Numbered from the stretch's first letter, positions 1 to 6,765 are shown. The stretch: 9,099 nt of DNA from an uncultured Chloroflexota bacterium (GCA_937864975.1 CALMDI010000009.1:1-9099); one strand, 5' to 3'. Notes: generated by a model not told the origin, from the letters alone. Numbers and translations: made by a program.

Positions 1-1958
1 CGGAAGGCGAACGCATCGCGCCCTATCGTCCAGTCGTCATCGCGCAGGACATCGAGCGCAGTGTCGCCATGCAGATTATGGAAGAAGCCCTCACCCTGCC
101 CGGCGTCGCCGTCGACGATGCCGCCGTGCGCGAGTATCCCACGGGCGAGCTCACGTCGCATATCATCGGCTACATGGGACGTATCCCTCAGGAGCAGGAG
201 TTGGAACTGCTGGAACAGGGCTACGATCCCGCCTACGACCGCATCGGCTATGCGGGCGTGGAAGCCTATCTGGAAGCGGTGCTCGCCGGGCAGCGCGGCT
301 TTGAGCTGCGCGAGGTCGACGTCGCGGGTCTGCCCATCGGGCGCGTCGATTACCGCGACCCGGTTGCCGGGCAGAATGTTCGCCTGACGATTGACGTCGA
401 TTTGCAGCGCGCCGCCGAGCAAGCCCTGCGCGACCGCATCGCCCGCTTAAATGCTGAATCCGCGCGTATTGTCAGTCAAACGGGCGTGGTCATCGCCATG
501 AACCCCAGCACAGGTGAAATCCTGTCGATGGTCAGCTATCCGAGCTACGACAACGCCCGCTTCGCCCGCGTGATCGACGTGCCCTATTACCTGGATGTCA
601 CGTCCGACCCGCTGCGCCCGCTCTATAACCAGGCGATTAGCTCGCTTTACCCGCCCGGCTCGGTCTGGAAACTGCTAACGTCCATTGGCGTGCTTCAGGA
701 AAACGTGATCGCCCCGGAATCCACACTTAATGATCCCGGCTCGCTGACGCTGCCCAACCGTTACGCTCCTAACGACGCCGCCGCCGCGCAGACCTTCGTG
801 TGCTGGCTCGATCAGGGGCATGGCAACCTCAACCTGATCGGCGCTATCGCCCAGAGTTGTGACGTGTATTTTTATCAGGTGGGCGGCGGCAACCCGGAGC
901 TTTCCCCCGCGCTTCTGCGCGAGGGCGGTCTTGGGATCGACAACCTGTTCCGCTACGCGACCGCGTTTGGCATCGGCTCGGAGCTTGGGATCGAGCTTCC
1001 CGGCGAAAATGGCGGGCGTATGCCAGACGGCGACTGGAAGCGCCGCAATTACGGCGAAAGCTGGTCGACCGGCGACACCTATAACGCCGCCTTCGGGCAG
1101 GGCTACGTCACGTCAACCCCGCTCCAACTGATTAACGCGGTGGCGGCGATTGTCAACGGCGGCACGCTGTTCCGTCCAACCGTCATCGAAGACTACCTGG
1201 ACGCGCAGGGCAATGTTACGCAGCCCTTCGAGCCGGACGTTCTCCGCACGCTCAATCTCGATACGCTGGACGAAGGCGAGCCGATTGTTCTGCTCCCGGT
1301 GGAAGACATGATTATGAAAGGCGAGACCAGCCTCGCCTGCACCTGCGAGCCGACCAGTGAATTCTACAATCCCGTTCGCTGCAATCCGGACACTTACACC
1401 AATACGGTCGACATCAATCCCGACCCCTTCCTGTCCGAGCCGACCCCCTACCGGGTTTCGCTGCCGCCCTACTACCAGTTCAGCACGCCCATCTGCACCG
1501 ACTTGCGCTTCGACACCGATTACACACCGCCGTTCGTGGACACGCGCAATTTCCAGTACGTGCAGGAGGGTATGAGGCAAACGATCACCGTCGGCACGGG
1601 CATGGCGGCGGACTTGCCCTACATCACCGTCGCCGGGAAGACTGGCACGGCGGAATACTGTGACGATATCGCCCGTCCCCTGGGCTTGTGCGTGCCGGGG
1701 AACTGGCCCGCGCACGCCTGGTTCGCCGCGTATGCGCCCTATGAAAATCCCGAAATCTTGATCGTCGCCTTCGTCTACAACGGCGGCGAAGGCTCGGCGG
1801 TGGCGCTGCCGATTGTGCGCGAGACGATGGAAGCCTATTTGCGCCTTCAAAACGAGCGCGGCGAGCCTGTTGGGCAAGCCCCGCAGCCAACCACCGTCTC
1901 GCCGTCCATCCCCCCCGCCCCGGCTGACGAGCCGCCGTCTGACGAGACAGGAGCGTAA
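1..1958 (+). CDS. mrdA: Penicillin-binding protein 2 (class B transpeptidase), 5' truncated by the window edge
   Basis: This enzyme cross-links peptidoglycan stem peptides during cell elongation, on the outer face of the membrane, in complex with RodA. The frame is open from base 3, so the true start and the N-terminal membrane anchor lie upstream. Residue numbers here count from the in-frame Met at 69. The PBP dimer (pedestal) domain is visible before and after that point (HIIGYMGRI, then GYAGVEAYLE). The transpeptidase domain has all three motifs: SVWK with catalytic Ser198, SCD at 263-265 and KTGT at 524-527. D222, C245, H251 and C264 match the spacing of the zinc site described in some PBP2-type enzymes. 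An insert between SCD and KTGT holds four cysteines (424, 426, 438, 476), and two more follow KTGT (531, 541). The C-terminal 30 residues are Pro-rich. The family call is firm. Assignment to PBP2 rather than a septal PBP rests on motif style and the rodA/min context. Confidence 0.95.
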   Translation, partial: EGERIAPYRPVVIAQDIERSVAMQIMEEALTLPGVAVDDAAVREYPTGELTSHIIGYMGRIPQEQELELLEQGYDPAYDRIGYAGVEAYLEAVLAGQRGFELREVDVAGLPIGRVDYRDPVAGQNVRLTIDVDLQRAAEQALRDRIARLNAESARIVSQTGVVIAMNPSTGEILSMVSYPSYDNARFARVIDVPYYLDVTSDPLRPLYNQAISSLYPPGSVWKLLTSIGVLQENVIAPESTLNDPGSLTLPNRYAPNDAAAAQTFVCWLDQGHGNLNLIGAIAQSCDVYFYQVGGGNPELSPALLREGGLGIDNLFRYATAFGIGSELGIELPGENGGRMPDGDWKRRNYGESWSTGDTYNAAFGQGYVTSTPLQLINAVAAIVNGGTLFRPTVIEDYLDAQGNVTQPFEPDVLRTLNLDTLDEGEPIVLLPVEDMIMKGETSLACTCEPTSEFYNPVRCNPDTYTNTVDINPDPFLSEPTPYRVSLPPYYQFSTPICTDLRFDTDYTPPFVDTRNFQYVQEGMRQTITVGTGMAADLPYITVAGKTGTAEYCDDIARPLGLCVPGNWPAHAWFAAYAPYENPEILIVAFVYNGGEGSAVALPIVRETMEAYLRLQNERGEPVGQAPQPTTVSPSIPPAPADEPPSDETGA

Positions 1959-1966
1959 GCCACGCG

Positions 1967-3121
1967 ATGCGCCTTGCGCTGACCGAGGAACAACGCGCCA
2001 CGCTCGCCTACTGGGTTCCGGCGCTCGCCGCCGGGCTGGTGACGTGGCTTGTCGTGCTGCTGGTCGGGCAAACCCCGCTCATCCGCGCGTCGGCGCTGGC
2101 GCTGGTCGTCGTCGGCATGGCGCTCATGCTGCGCCGCTGGGGCGCGCCGCTGGCGTTCCTCGGCGGGCTGGCGTTCGCCTTTAGCCCCGCCTTCTGGTCG
2201 CAAACCGGCGGCAGCCCGGATCGAGTCAGTCTGCCGGTCATCCTCGGCGGGCTGGCGCTCGCGGGGGTCGGCGCTGTCCTTGCCGCCCGCGCGACACGCC
2301 GCCCGGCGCTGTCGCTCATCCTCGGCTTGTTCATTTTCGCCCTGCTCTTCCTGGGCGTCTTGGCTGAACCGCGCTCCCTCCGTCTGACGACCCTGCTGGC
2401 GGCATGGACGCTGTATCTGCTGGTGGACGGTCTCCTGCTCGCCAACCCGCGCCCCGACGAAGCGCCACCCGAAAGCCTCCGCCTGCGGCATACGCTTGGC
2501 ATTCTGCTGCTGCTCGTGGCGGGGGTTGCCAACGATCCCCTGTTCACGCTGCTCGTCCCCGCCGTCAGCCTCGGCTGGTTTCTGTCGGCGTCGCCGGTGC
2601 CGCGCCGTTACTGGCTCGTTCTGCTCATTCTGTTGGGTATCGGCGTTCGCGGCATCGTCTTGCAGTACGTCGATGATGGCTGGTGGCTCTACCCCGCCAC
2701 CCGCGCCGAAGCATCGGGCTTGCGGATGCCTTTTCTTCTCGCGGACGGCTGGCGTGCCGCATCCCGCTGGATTTACCTGTTCGGCTTGATGATCGAGCAG
2801 TTCACGCCCGTCGGCTTGGTGCTGAGCGTCGTCGGGCTGTCGCGTCTGGCGCGCTGGTATCCGACCCTCGGCGTGGTCATGATGGTCGCTTATGCCACCT
2901 ACTTTGTCTTCGGATTGGTCTACTTCGGGCGCGACAGCGCGGTTCTGCTGCTGCCCCTGCTGATGATTCAAACGCTCTGGATCACCTACGCCGTTTATTC
3001 GCTTGGACAGTGGCTCCAGCGCGGCGCGTCGCCGGTTAGCTACGTCGCGCGCTGGCTCGCGCCTGCCGCCTTCATCCTTCTGCCGCTCTTCCTGCTCCTG
3101 CGAATTGCAGGCGTCATTTGA
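1967..3121 (+). CDS. Multi-pass membrane protein of unknown function, possibly a reduced GT-C-like protein
   Basis: I do not recognise this 384-residue protein with confidence. It is almost entirely hydrophobic, with about 12-14 likely membrane segments (for example around 16-34, 39-55, 89-107, 112-132, 138-158, 174-188, 214-232, 300-320, 326-346 and 363-382). Two stretches recall the DUF2723 family of membrane glycosyltransferase-like proteins: AFSPAFWSQ at 71-79, and a C-terminal segment at about 308-339 with FGLVYFGRDSAVLLLPLL. The first periplasmic loop, with the acidic residues expected in GT-C enzymes, is not evident, so an active transferase is doubtful. The start is the ATG 8 bases after the mrdA stop. 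AGGAG at 1949-1953, inside the mrdA end, is a plausible ribosome site at a long 13-base spacing, and coupling to mrdA is likely. Location suggests a role in envelope growth or sugar-lipid handling, but that is inference. Confidence 0.85.
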   Translation: MRLALTEEQRATLAYWVPALAAGLVTWLVVLLVGQTPLIRASALALVVVGMALMLRRWGAPLAFLGGLAFAFSPAFWSQTGGSPDRVSLPVILGGLALAGVGAVLAARATRRPALSLILGLFIFALLFLGVLAEPRSLRLTTLLAAWTLYLLVDGLLLANPRPDEAPPESLRLRHTLGILLLLVAGVANDPLFTLLVPAVSLGWFLSASPVPRRYWLVLLILLGIGVRGIVLQYVDDGWWLYPATRAEASGLRMPFLLADGWRAASRWIYLFGLMIEQFTPVGLVLSVVGLSRLARWYPTLGVVMMVAYATYFVFGLVYFGRDSAVLLLPLLMIQTLWITYAVYSLGQWLQRGASPVSYVARWLAPAAFILLPLFLLLRIAGVI

Positions 3122-3184
3122 CCGTATTGCTCGCGCAAACGCCTGAAATAACCGATTCGTACCGGATTCAGACAAACTTCTAAC

Positions 3185-3217
3185 CATGAGGGAGCGCTTG
3201 TTTAAGGCGCTCTCATG
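3185..3217. other. Stem-loop between the membrane gene and minC
   Basis: CATGAG-gg-AGCGC (3185-3197) can pair with GCGCT-CTCATG (3207-3217), giving an 11-bp stem with a two-base bulge and a 9-base loop. It lies 63 bases after the stop of the membrane protein gene. No T-run follows on either strand, so a classical intrinsic terminator is not supported. It could be a Rho-type 3' end, an RNA stability element or an operator. It is the only strong palindrome in this gap. Confidence 0.5.
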
Positions 3218-3242
3218 CGGTAGCGCGCTTAAAGAATTCATG

Positions 3243-3248
3243 TATAGT
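3243..3248 (+). promoter_or_regulatory. Putative -10 box for the minCDE transcript
   Basis: TATAGT matches the TATAAT -10 consensus at five of six positions and lies in the only AT-rich part of the gap before minC. No convincing -35 hexamer is seen at the usual 16-18 base spacing, so the call is weak. Initiation here would start RNA near 3255 and leave a leader of roughly 40-60 bases before the GTG (3298) or ATG (3316) start of minC. It would make the TTG at 3265 an unlikely start. Confidence 0.3.
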
Positions 3249-3315
3249 ATGGGATGTTACCGTTTTGAAACATCATAGTCATTTGCAGGATACGCTCGTG
3301 ACAGGAACCGGTACG

Positions 3316-4020
3316 ATGCGCGGCGAACAGACGGTCGCCATAAAAGGCGTGCAGGACGGCTTGCTGGTGACAATCAGCCCGACGGAAGAGTGGTCTGTTT
3401 TGACGACCGAACTGTCGGCGAAGATCGATCAGCAGGCGTCCTTTTATTCTGGCGCGCGTGTAACACTCGACGCGGGCGAGCGCCCCGTCCCAAAAGATCA
3501 GTTGATGGGTCTTAAGGCGTTGCTGGAGCGGCGCGGCATTATCCTTTGGGCGGTCTCGACGGAGAGCCAGACGACGATTGACGCCGCCATCGCGCTCGAC
3601 CTTCGCACCAGCAACGTCACCGCGCAGCCCTCGGCGCGCGCGGAAACCTACGATGATGGCGTCGCCAGCACCTTCTCGAACGTCGATGAAGACGGCACGA
3701 CCGGTATCATGATCCGTCGAACGCTGCGCTCCGGGCGTATTGTCCGAAGCCAGGGGCACGTCGTCGTGTTCGGGGACGTCAACCCCGGCGCGGAAATTAT
3801 CGCGGGGGGCGACGTGATCGTGTGGGGGCGGCTGAGCGGCAATGTCCACGCGGGCGCGAACGGCGACGAAAATGCCGTCGTCTGCGCGCTCGATATGATC
3901 CCGACGCAGCTTCGGATTGCCGGGCATATCACCACGTCGCCGGACGAGAAGCGGCGCAAGCCGCGCCCGGAGACGGCATTTATACGCGATCATCGCATCG
4001 TGGTCGATCAGTGGAAATAG
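3316..4020 (+). CDS. minC: Septum site-determining protein MinC
   Basis: MinC is carried to the membrane by MinD and blocks FtsZ assembly near the poles, so division occurs at mid-cell. The 234-residue protein shows both domains. Residues 1 to about 96 fit the N-terminal inhibitory domain (VAIKGVQDGLLVTI, then ARVTLDAGERPV). After an acidic linker (about 97-128), residues 130-207 form the C-terminal beta-helix that dimerises and binds MinD, with FGDVNPGAEI, GGDVIVWGRLSG, HAGANGDENAVVCAL and PTQLRIAGHI. The end (ETAFIRDHRIVVDQW) is also typical. The ATG is preceded by AGGA at 3303-3306 with 9-base spacing. A GTG at 3298 with AGGA at 3287-3290 is an equally good start and would add six residues. 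A TTG at 3265 has no good ribosome site. minD follows after 51 bases. Confidence 0.95.
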   Translation: MRGEQTVAIKGVQDGLLVTISPTEEWSVLTTELSAKIDQQASFYSGARVTLDAGERPVPKDQLMGLKALLERRGIILWAVSTESQTTIDAAIALDLRTSNVTAQPSARAETYDDGVASTFSNVDEDGTTGIMIRRTLRSGRIVRSQGHVVVFGDVNPGAEIIAGGDVIVWGRLSGNVHAGANGDENAVVCALDMIPTQLRIAGHITTSPDEKRRKPRPETAFIRDHRIVVDQWK

Positions 4021-4071
4021 CGCGTCCGCGCCTCGCGCCGTCAATGGCACGACTTGAAAGGAACGTCGTTT

Positions 4072-4881
4072 ATGGGGGCTAAAGTAGTCACTGTCACATC
4101 GGGCAAGGGAGGCGTGGGAAAGACGACGACGACCGCCAACCTCGGCGTCGCGCTCGCGCGCATGGACAAAAAGGTGGTCGTCATCGACGCCGATATCGGT
4201 CTGCGTAACCTGGACGTGGTGATGGGCTTGGAGAACCGGATCGTCTACGATCTGGTCGACGTCATCGAAGGGCGCTGCAAGCTGCGTCAGGCGATGATTA
4301 AGCACAAGCAGTTCCCGGAGCTGTATCTCATTCCCGCCGCGCAGACCCGCGACAAGAGCGCGGTCAGCCCGTCGGACATGATTCAGCTGACCGACCAGCT
4401 TCGCAATGAATTTGACTTTATTCTGATCGACTCGCCCGCGGGCATCGAGCGCGGCTTCCGCAATGCCGTCGCCGCTGCCGACGAAGTTCTGATCGTCACG
4501 AACCCGGAAGTTTCCGCCGTACGCGATGCCGACCGCATCATCGGCTTGCTCGAAGCCGAGAACAAGGGACCGGGGCAGTTGATCCTGAACCGCGTCAAAT
4601 CGGACATGGTCAAAAAGGGCGAAATGCTTTCCGCCGACGACGTGACCGACATTCTCGCCATCCGGTTGATCGGCATTGTGCCCGAAGACGAAGGGGTCAT
4701 CCCTGCGTCCAACAGCGGCAACCCGGTCACGCTCAACGAAAACTCGCGCGCGGGAGCAGCTTTCCGCGACATTGCCCGCCGTTTGATGGGCGAAAATATC
4801 CCGCTGGTGCCGGTTGAGGAGAATGGCGGCTTCCTCAAGCGCCTGTCCCGGCTGTTCGCCGGCAGCAGCAACGGGTCATAA
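4072..4881 (+). CDS. minD: Septum site-determining ATPase MinD
   Basis: MinD is a ParA/Mrp-type ATPase that dimerises with ATP on the membrane, recruits MinC and is released by MinE-stimulated hydrolysis. The 269-residue product shows the deviant Walker A motif GKGGVGKTT at 11-19, with signature Lys12 and Lys17. It also has the VVVIDADIGLRNLD switch region (35-48) and Walker B-like ILIDSPAG (117-124). A C-terminal amphipathic membrane-targeting helix is present (about 252-264, GGFLKRLSRLFAG). The length matches the family. The ATG at 4072 is chosen because AAAGGA (4057-4062) lies 9 bases upstream and it gives the standard MGAKVVTVTSGKGG start. The TTG at 4054 would overlap that ribosome site. 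minE starts 16 bases after the stop. Confidence 0.98.
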   Translation: MGAKVVTVTSGKGGVGKTTTTANLGVALARMDKKVVVIDADIGLRNLDVVMGLENRIVYDLVDVIEGRCKLRQAMIKHKQFPELYLIPAAQTRDKSAVSPSDMIQLTDQLRNEFDFILIDSPAGIERGFRNAVAAADEVLIVTNPEVSAVRDADRIIGLLEAENKGPGQLILNRVKSDMVKKGEMLSADDVTDILAIRLIGIVPEDEGVIPASNSGNPVTLNENSRAGAAFRDIARRLMGENIPLVPVEENGGFLKRLSRLFAGSSNGS

Positions 4882-4897
4882 AAGGGGGAATGACCTT

Positions 4898-5287
4898 ATG
4901 GTGAGCTTTCTGGATCGTTTAATGGGGCGCGCCCCGGCAAAAGGCAGCAGCAGCAAAGCCAAAGAGCGCCTTCAGTTCGTCCTGGTGCATGACCGCATCA
5001 ACCTGCCGCCGGAGCAATTGGACGCGATGAAGCAGGAAATTCTGGCGGTTATCTCGAAATACGTCTCGGTCGATGCCACCAACGTCGATATCGCCTTGCA
5101 GCAGCGCGACCGCGACAGCTTGCTCGTCGCCGAAGTGCCGTTCAAGAAGCGGCGCGAGGGCATCGAGCAGGACGACCCGGCGTACCAGCTTTCCAACGTC
5201 GAGGAAGAGACCGAGCCAACCAACGCCGCGCCTCAGCGCAGCAGCGCCGGGAACGCGACGAAGACGACGCGCCGCCGCAAGAGCTAA
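4898..5287 (+). CDS. minE: Cell division topological specificity factor MinE, with a long C-terminal tail
   Basis: MinE stimulates MinD ATP hydrolysis and displaces MinC, driving oscillation that clears the inhibitor from mid-cell. The 129-residue product begins with an amphipathic membrane-binding segment (MVSFLDRLMGR). It continues with the MinD-binding, conformational-switch region (about 19-33, SKAKERLQFVLVHDR) and the dimerising topological-specificity domain (about 34-83, to SLLVAEVPFKK). The remaining 45 or so residues are acidic and then Ser/Thr/Ala-rich, ending in TTRRRKS. Typical MinE is about 85-95 residues, so this tail is an addition, probably disordered. AAAGGGGG (4881-4888) lies 9 bases before the ATG and overlaps the last base of the minD stop codon. 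An open frame runs back into minD, but the domain start and ribosome site fix the start here. Confidence 0.93.
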   Translation: MVSFLDRLMGRAPAKGSSSKAKERLQFVLVHDRINLPPEQLDAMKQEILAVISKYVSVDATNVDIALQQRDRDSLLVAEVPFKKRREGIEQDDPAYQLSNVEEETEPTNAAPQRSSAGNATKTTRRRKS

Positions 5288-5294
5288 GCCACGC

Positions 5295-5323
5295 TTTCAA
5301 TCGGTCGCCCGGTTCGTTATAAT
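5295..5323 (+). promoter_or_regulatory. Putative rodA promoter
   Basis: A perfect TATAAT lies at 5318-5323, 30 bases after the minE stop. The hexamer 17 bases upstream (TTTCAA, 5295-5300) resembles TTGACA poorly, at three of six positions. Initiation near 5330 would leave a leader of about 42 bases before rodA. This suggests rodA can be transcribed independently of minCDE, although read-through from min is also possible because no terminator is visible after minE. Confidence 0.5.
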
Positions 5324-5371
5324 GTCCGACCGTAGGCACGGTACGAGACGGATTCGGGCACCCATTCGCTT

Positions 5372-6484
5372 ATGACCACGTCCAGACATAGCTGGCGGCA
5401 GTTCGATTTTCTCCTGTTTGGGATCACCCTGCTGCTCACCGTCTTTGGCATCCTCATGATCCACAGCGCCACGCGCGACGCCATCGACCCTGACCTGATT
5501 AGCCGCGTTCCAGACCAGATTCGCTACACCGTCATCGGCGTCGTCGTTCTGTTTGCGCTGGCGCTGGTCGATTACCGCCTGCTCGGCGGCTTGCACCAGT
5601 GGCTGTATATTGCCATGCTGGGGCTGCTCATTCTCGTTCAGTTCTTCGGCGTCGAAGGTGACGCGGGCGCGCAAAGCTGGATTAACATCGGTATCCGCAT
5701 TCAGCCATCCGAGATCGCCAAAATTCTGATTATCATCACGCTAGGGCATTACCTCGCGAAAAACTACGAGAAAATGGATCGTGTCTCGACGGTTATCAAG
5801 TCGCTGATCCACATTGCCCCGCCCGCGATCCTGATCTTTATCCAGCCCGACCTGGGTATGGCAATCGTGTTCGCGGTCATGTGGCTCGTGCTGGTCTGGG
5901 CGGCGGGCTTGCGCCTCAAGCACATCGCCATGTTCCTGCTCATTATCTCCATCTCCGCGCCGTTCACGATCCCGCTTGCGTGGGCGCAGATGGAACCCTA
6001 CCAGCGGTCGCGCATCACCTCGTTCCTCGCGCCGCAGAGCGACCCCGACGCCTATTACAACATCAATCAGGCGATCATCAGCATCGGCAACGGCGGCTTG
6101 ATCGGTCGCGGCTACACCTACGGCACGCAGAATCGCTGGCGCTTCCTGCGCGTGCGCCACACCGACTTTATCTTTAGCGTGATCGCGGAAGAATTCGGCT
6201 TTGTCGGCGGCATGACGGTCATGGTCCTGATCGGCGTTGTCATTCTGCGTATCTTGCGCGGCGCGCGGCAGGCGGCGGACGCCCTCGGCTCGCTGATCTG
6301 CTACGGCGTCGCGGCGTTCATCTTCTTTCAAACGATCGTGTCCATCGGCATGAATTTGAGTCTGATTCCGGTCACGGGCTTAACGCTGCCGTTCATCAGT
6401 TCGGGCGGTACGTCGCTGCTGTCCACGCTCATGGGCATCGGACTGGTCGAAAGCGTCATCATGCGCCGCCGTCGCCTGGCATAG
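5372..6484 (+). CDS. rodA: Rod-shape-determining SEDS glycosyltransferase RodA
   Basis: RodA polymerises lipid II into glycan strands in the elongasome, paired with PBP2, whose gene lies about 3.4 kb upstream. The 370-residue protein is a multi-pass membrane protein of standard length. SEDS signatures include GAQSWINIGIRIQPSEIAK (98-117), IQPDLGMA (157-164), INQAIISIGNGGLIGRG (231-247) and the RHTD motif with Asp265, which corresponds to the essential Asp of the family. EEFGFVGG (273-280) and PVTGLTLPFISSGGTSLL (333-350) complete the pattern. PVTGLTLPF and the neighbouring min and PBP2 genes favour RodA over FtsW. Only a weak ribosome site precedes the ATG, so initiation may be modest. A 5-bp hairpin (ACCGT-aggc-ACGGT, 5329-5342) sits in the presumed leader. 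Confidence 0.96.
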   Translation: MTTSRHSWRQFDFLLFGITLLLTVFGILMIHSATRDAIDPDLISRVPDQIRYTVIGVVVLFALALVDYRLLGGLHQWLYIAMLGLLILVQFFGVEGDAGAQSWINIGIRIQPSEIAKILIIITLGHYLAKNYEKMDRVSTVIKSLIHIAPPAILIFIQPDLGMAIVFAVMWLVLVWAAGLRLKHIAMFLLIISISAPFTIPLAWAQMEPYQRSRITSFLAPQSDPDAYYNINQAIISIGNGGLIGRGYTYGTQNRWRFLRVRHTDFIFSVIAEEFGFVGGMTVMVLIGVVILRILRGARQAADALGSLICYGVAAFIFFQTIVSIGMNLSLIPVTGLTLPFISSGGTSLLSTLMGIGLVESVIMRRRRLA

Positions 6485-6547
6485 CTGACGAGCAATCAGC
6501 AAATAGCCGTTAGAAAGTCGGTGTATTGGGCTTCAGCTTCAACACAC

Positions 6548-6576
6548 CCCCTCCTCTAATTCTCTCTGGAGAGGGG
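6548..6576. other. Pyrimidine-rich hairpin downstream of rodA
   Basis: CCCCTC (6548-6553) can pair with GAGGGG (6571-6576). Alternatively CCTCT (6553-6557) pairs with AGAGG (6570-6574), with a GU pair and a CG pair outside. No T-run follows, so this is not a clear terminator. Its C/T-rich wording resembles the arm of the larger palindromic element at 6600, so it may be a degraded copy of the same repeat family. Confidence 0.35.
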
Positions 6577-6599
6577 CTTGAAAACCAACTGCCTTTAAC

Positions 6600-6702
6600 C
6601 CTCTCCCCTTGTGGGTACTGAGGGGGTCGAGCAAAGCTCGACCGAAGTTCCCACCGTTGGTGGGAACCCCCGCGCAGGTGACACGAAGTGCCGGGTGAGA
6701 GG
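6600..6702. repeat. Palindromic intergenic element with two tandem perfect hairpins
   Basis: The outer arms CCTCTC (6600-6605) and GAGAGG (6697-6702) pair, and the complementarity continues inward with one mismatch (CC 6607-6608 with GG 6694-6695). Inside are two perfect hairpins only three bases apart: GGTCGAGC-aaa-GCTCGACC (6625-6643) and GTTCCCACC-gtt-GGTGGGAAC (6647-6667). An alternative outer pair GGGGGT/ACCCCC (6622-6627 with 6666-6671) would enclose both. A small CAC-gaa-GTG (6682-6690) follows. Such nested symmetry without coding potential is typical of REP- or MITE-like dispersed elements. No T-run follows the hairpins, so an intrinsic terminator is unlikely. Confidence 0.6.
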
Positions 6703-6712
6703 AAATTGAAAT

Positions 6713-6744
6713 CTCTGTTTCTCTGTCCCTCTGTTGCTCTGAGT
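6713..6744 (+). repeat. Four tandem octamers, consensus CTCTGTTN
   Basis: Four copies follow each other with an exact 8-base period: CTCTGTTT (6713), CTCTGTCC (6721), CTCTGTTG (6729) and CTCTGAGT (6737). The first five bases are invariant. The tract lies 73 bases upstream of gltX, in its presumed leader or promoter region. A chance run of four phased copies is improbable, but its function is unknown. Confidence 0.6.
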
Positions 6745-6765
6745 TAAGTTGTTCTTGTGTTTTTT

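Noticed and set aside
1847..3241. A 464-residue open frame on the minus strand across the membrane protein gene
   Set aside because: It is a shadow of the GC-rich + strand gene. Its translation is Arg/Gln/Glu-rich low-complexity sequence with no recognisable domain, while the + frame gives coherent membrane segments.
4054..4071. TTG start extending MinD by six residues
   Set aside because: The TTG overlaps the ribosome site used by the ATG at 4072, and the extra residues do not occur in MinD proteins.
3238..4305. A 355-residue open frame antisense to minC and the start of minD
   Set aside because: It is His/Arg/Asp-rich without motifs and runs across two clear + strand genes.
4814..4897. 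Extended MinE frame starting inside minD
   Set aside because: The added residues overlap minD coding sequence and are not MinE-like. A strong ribosome site points to the ATG at 4898.
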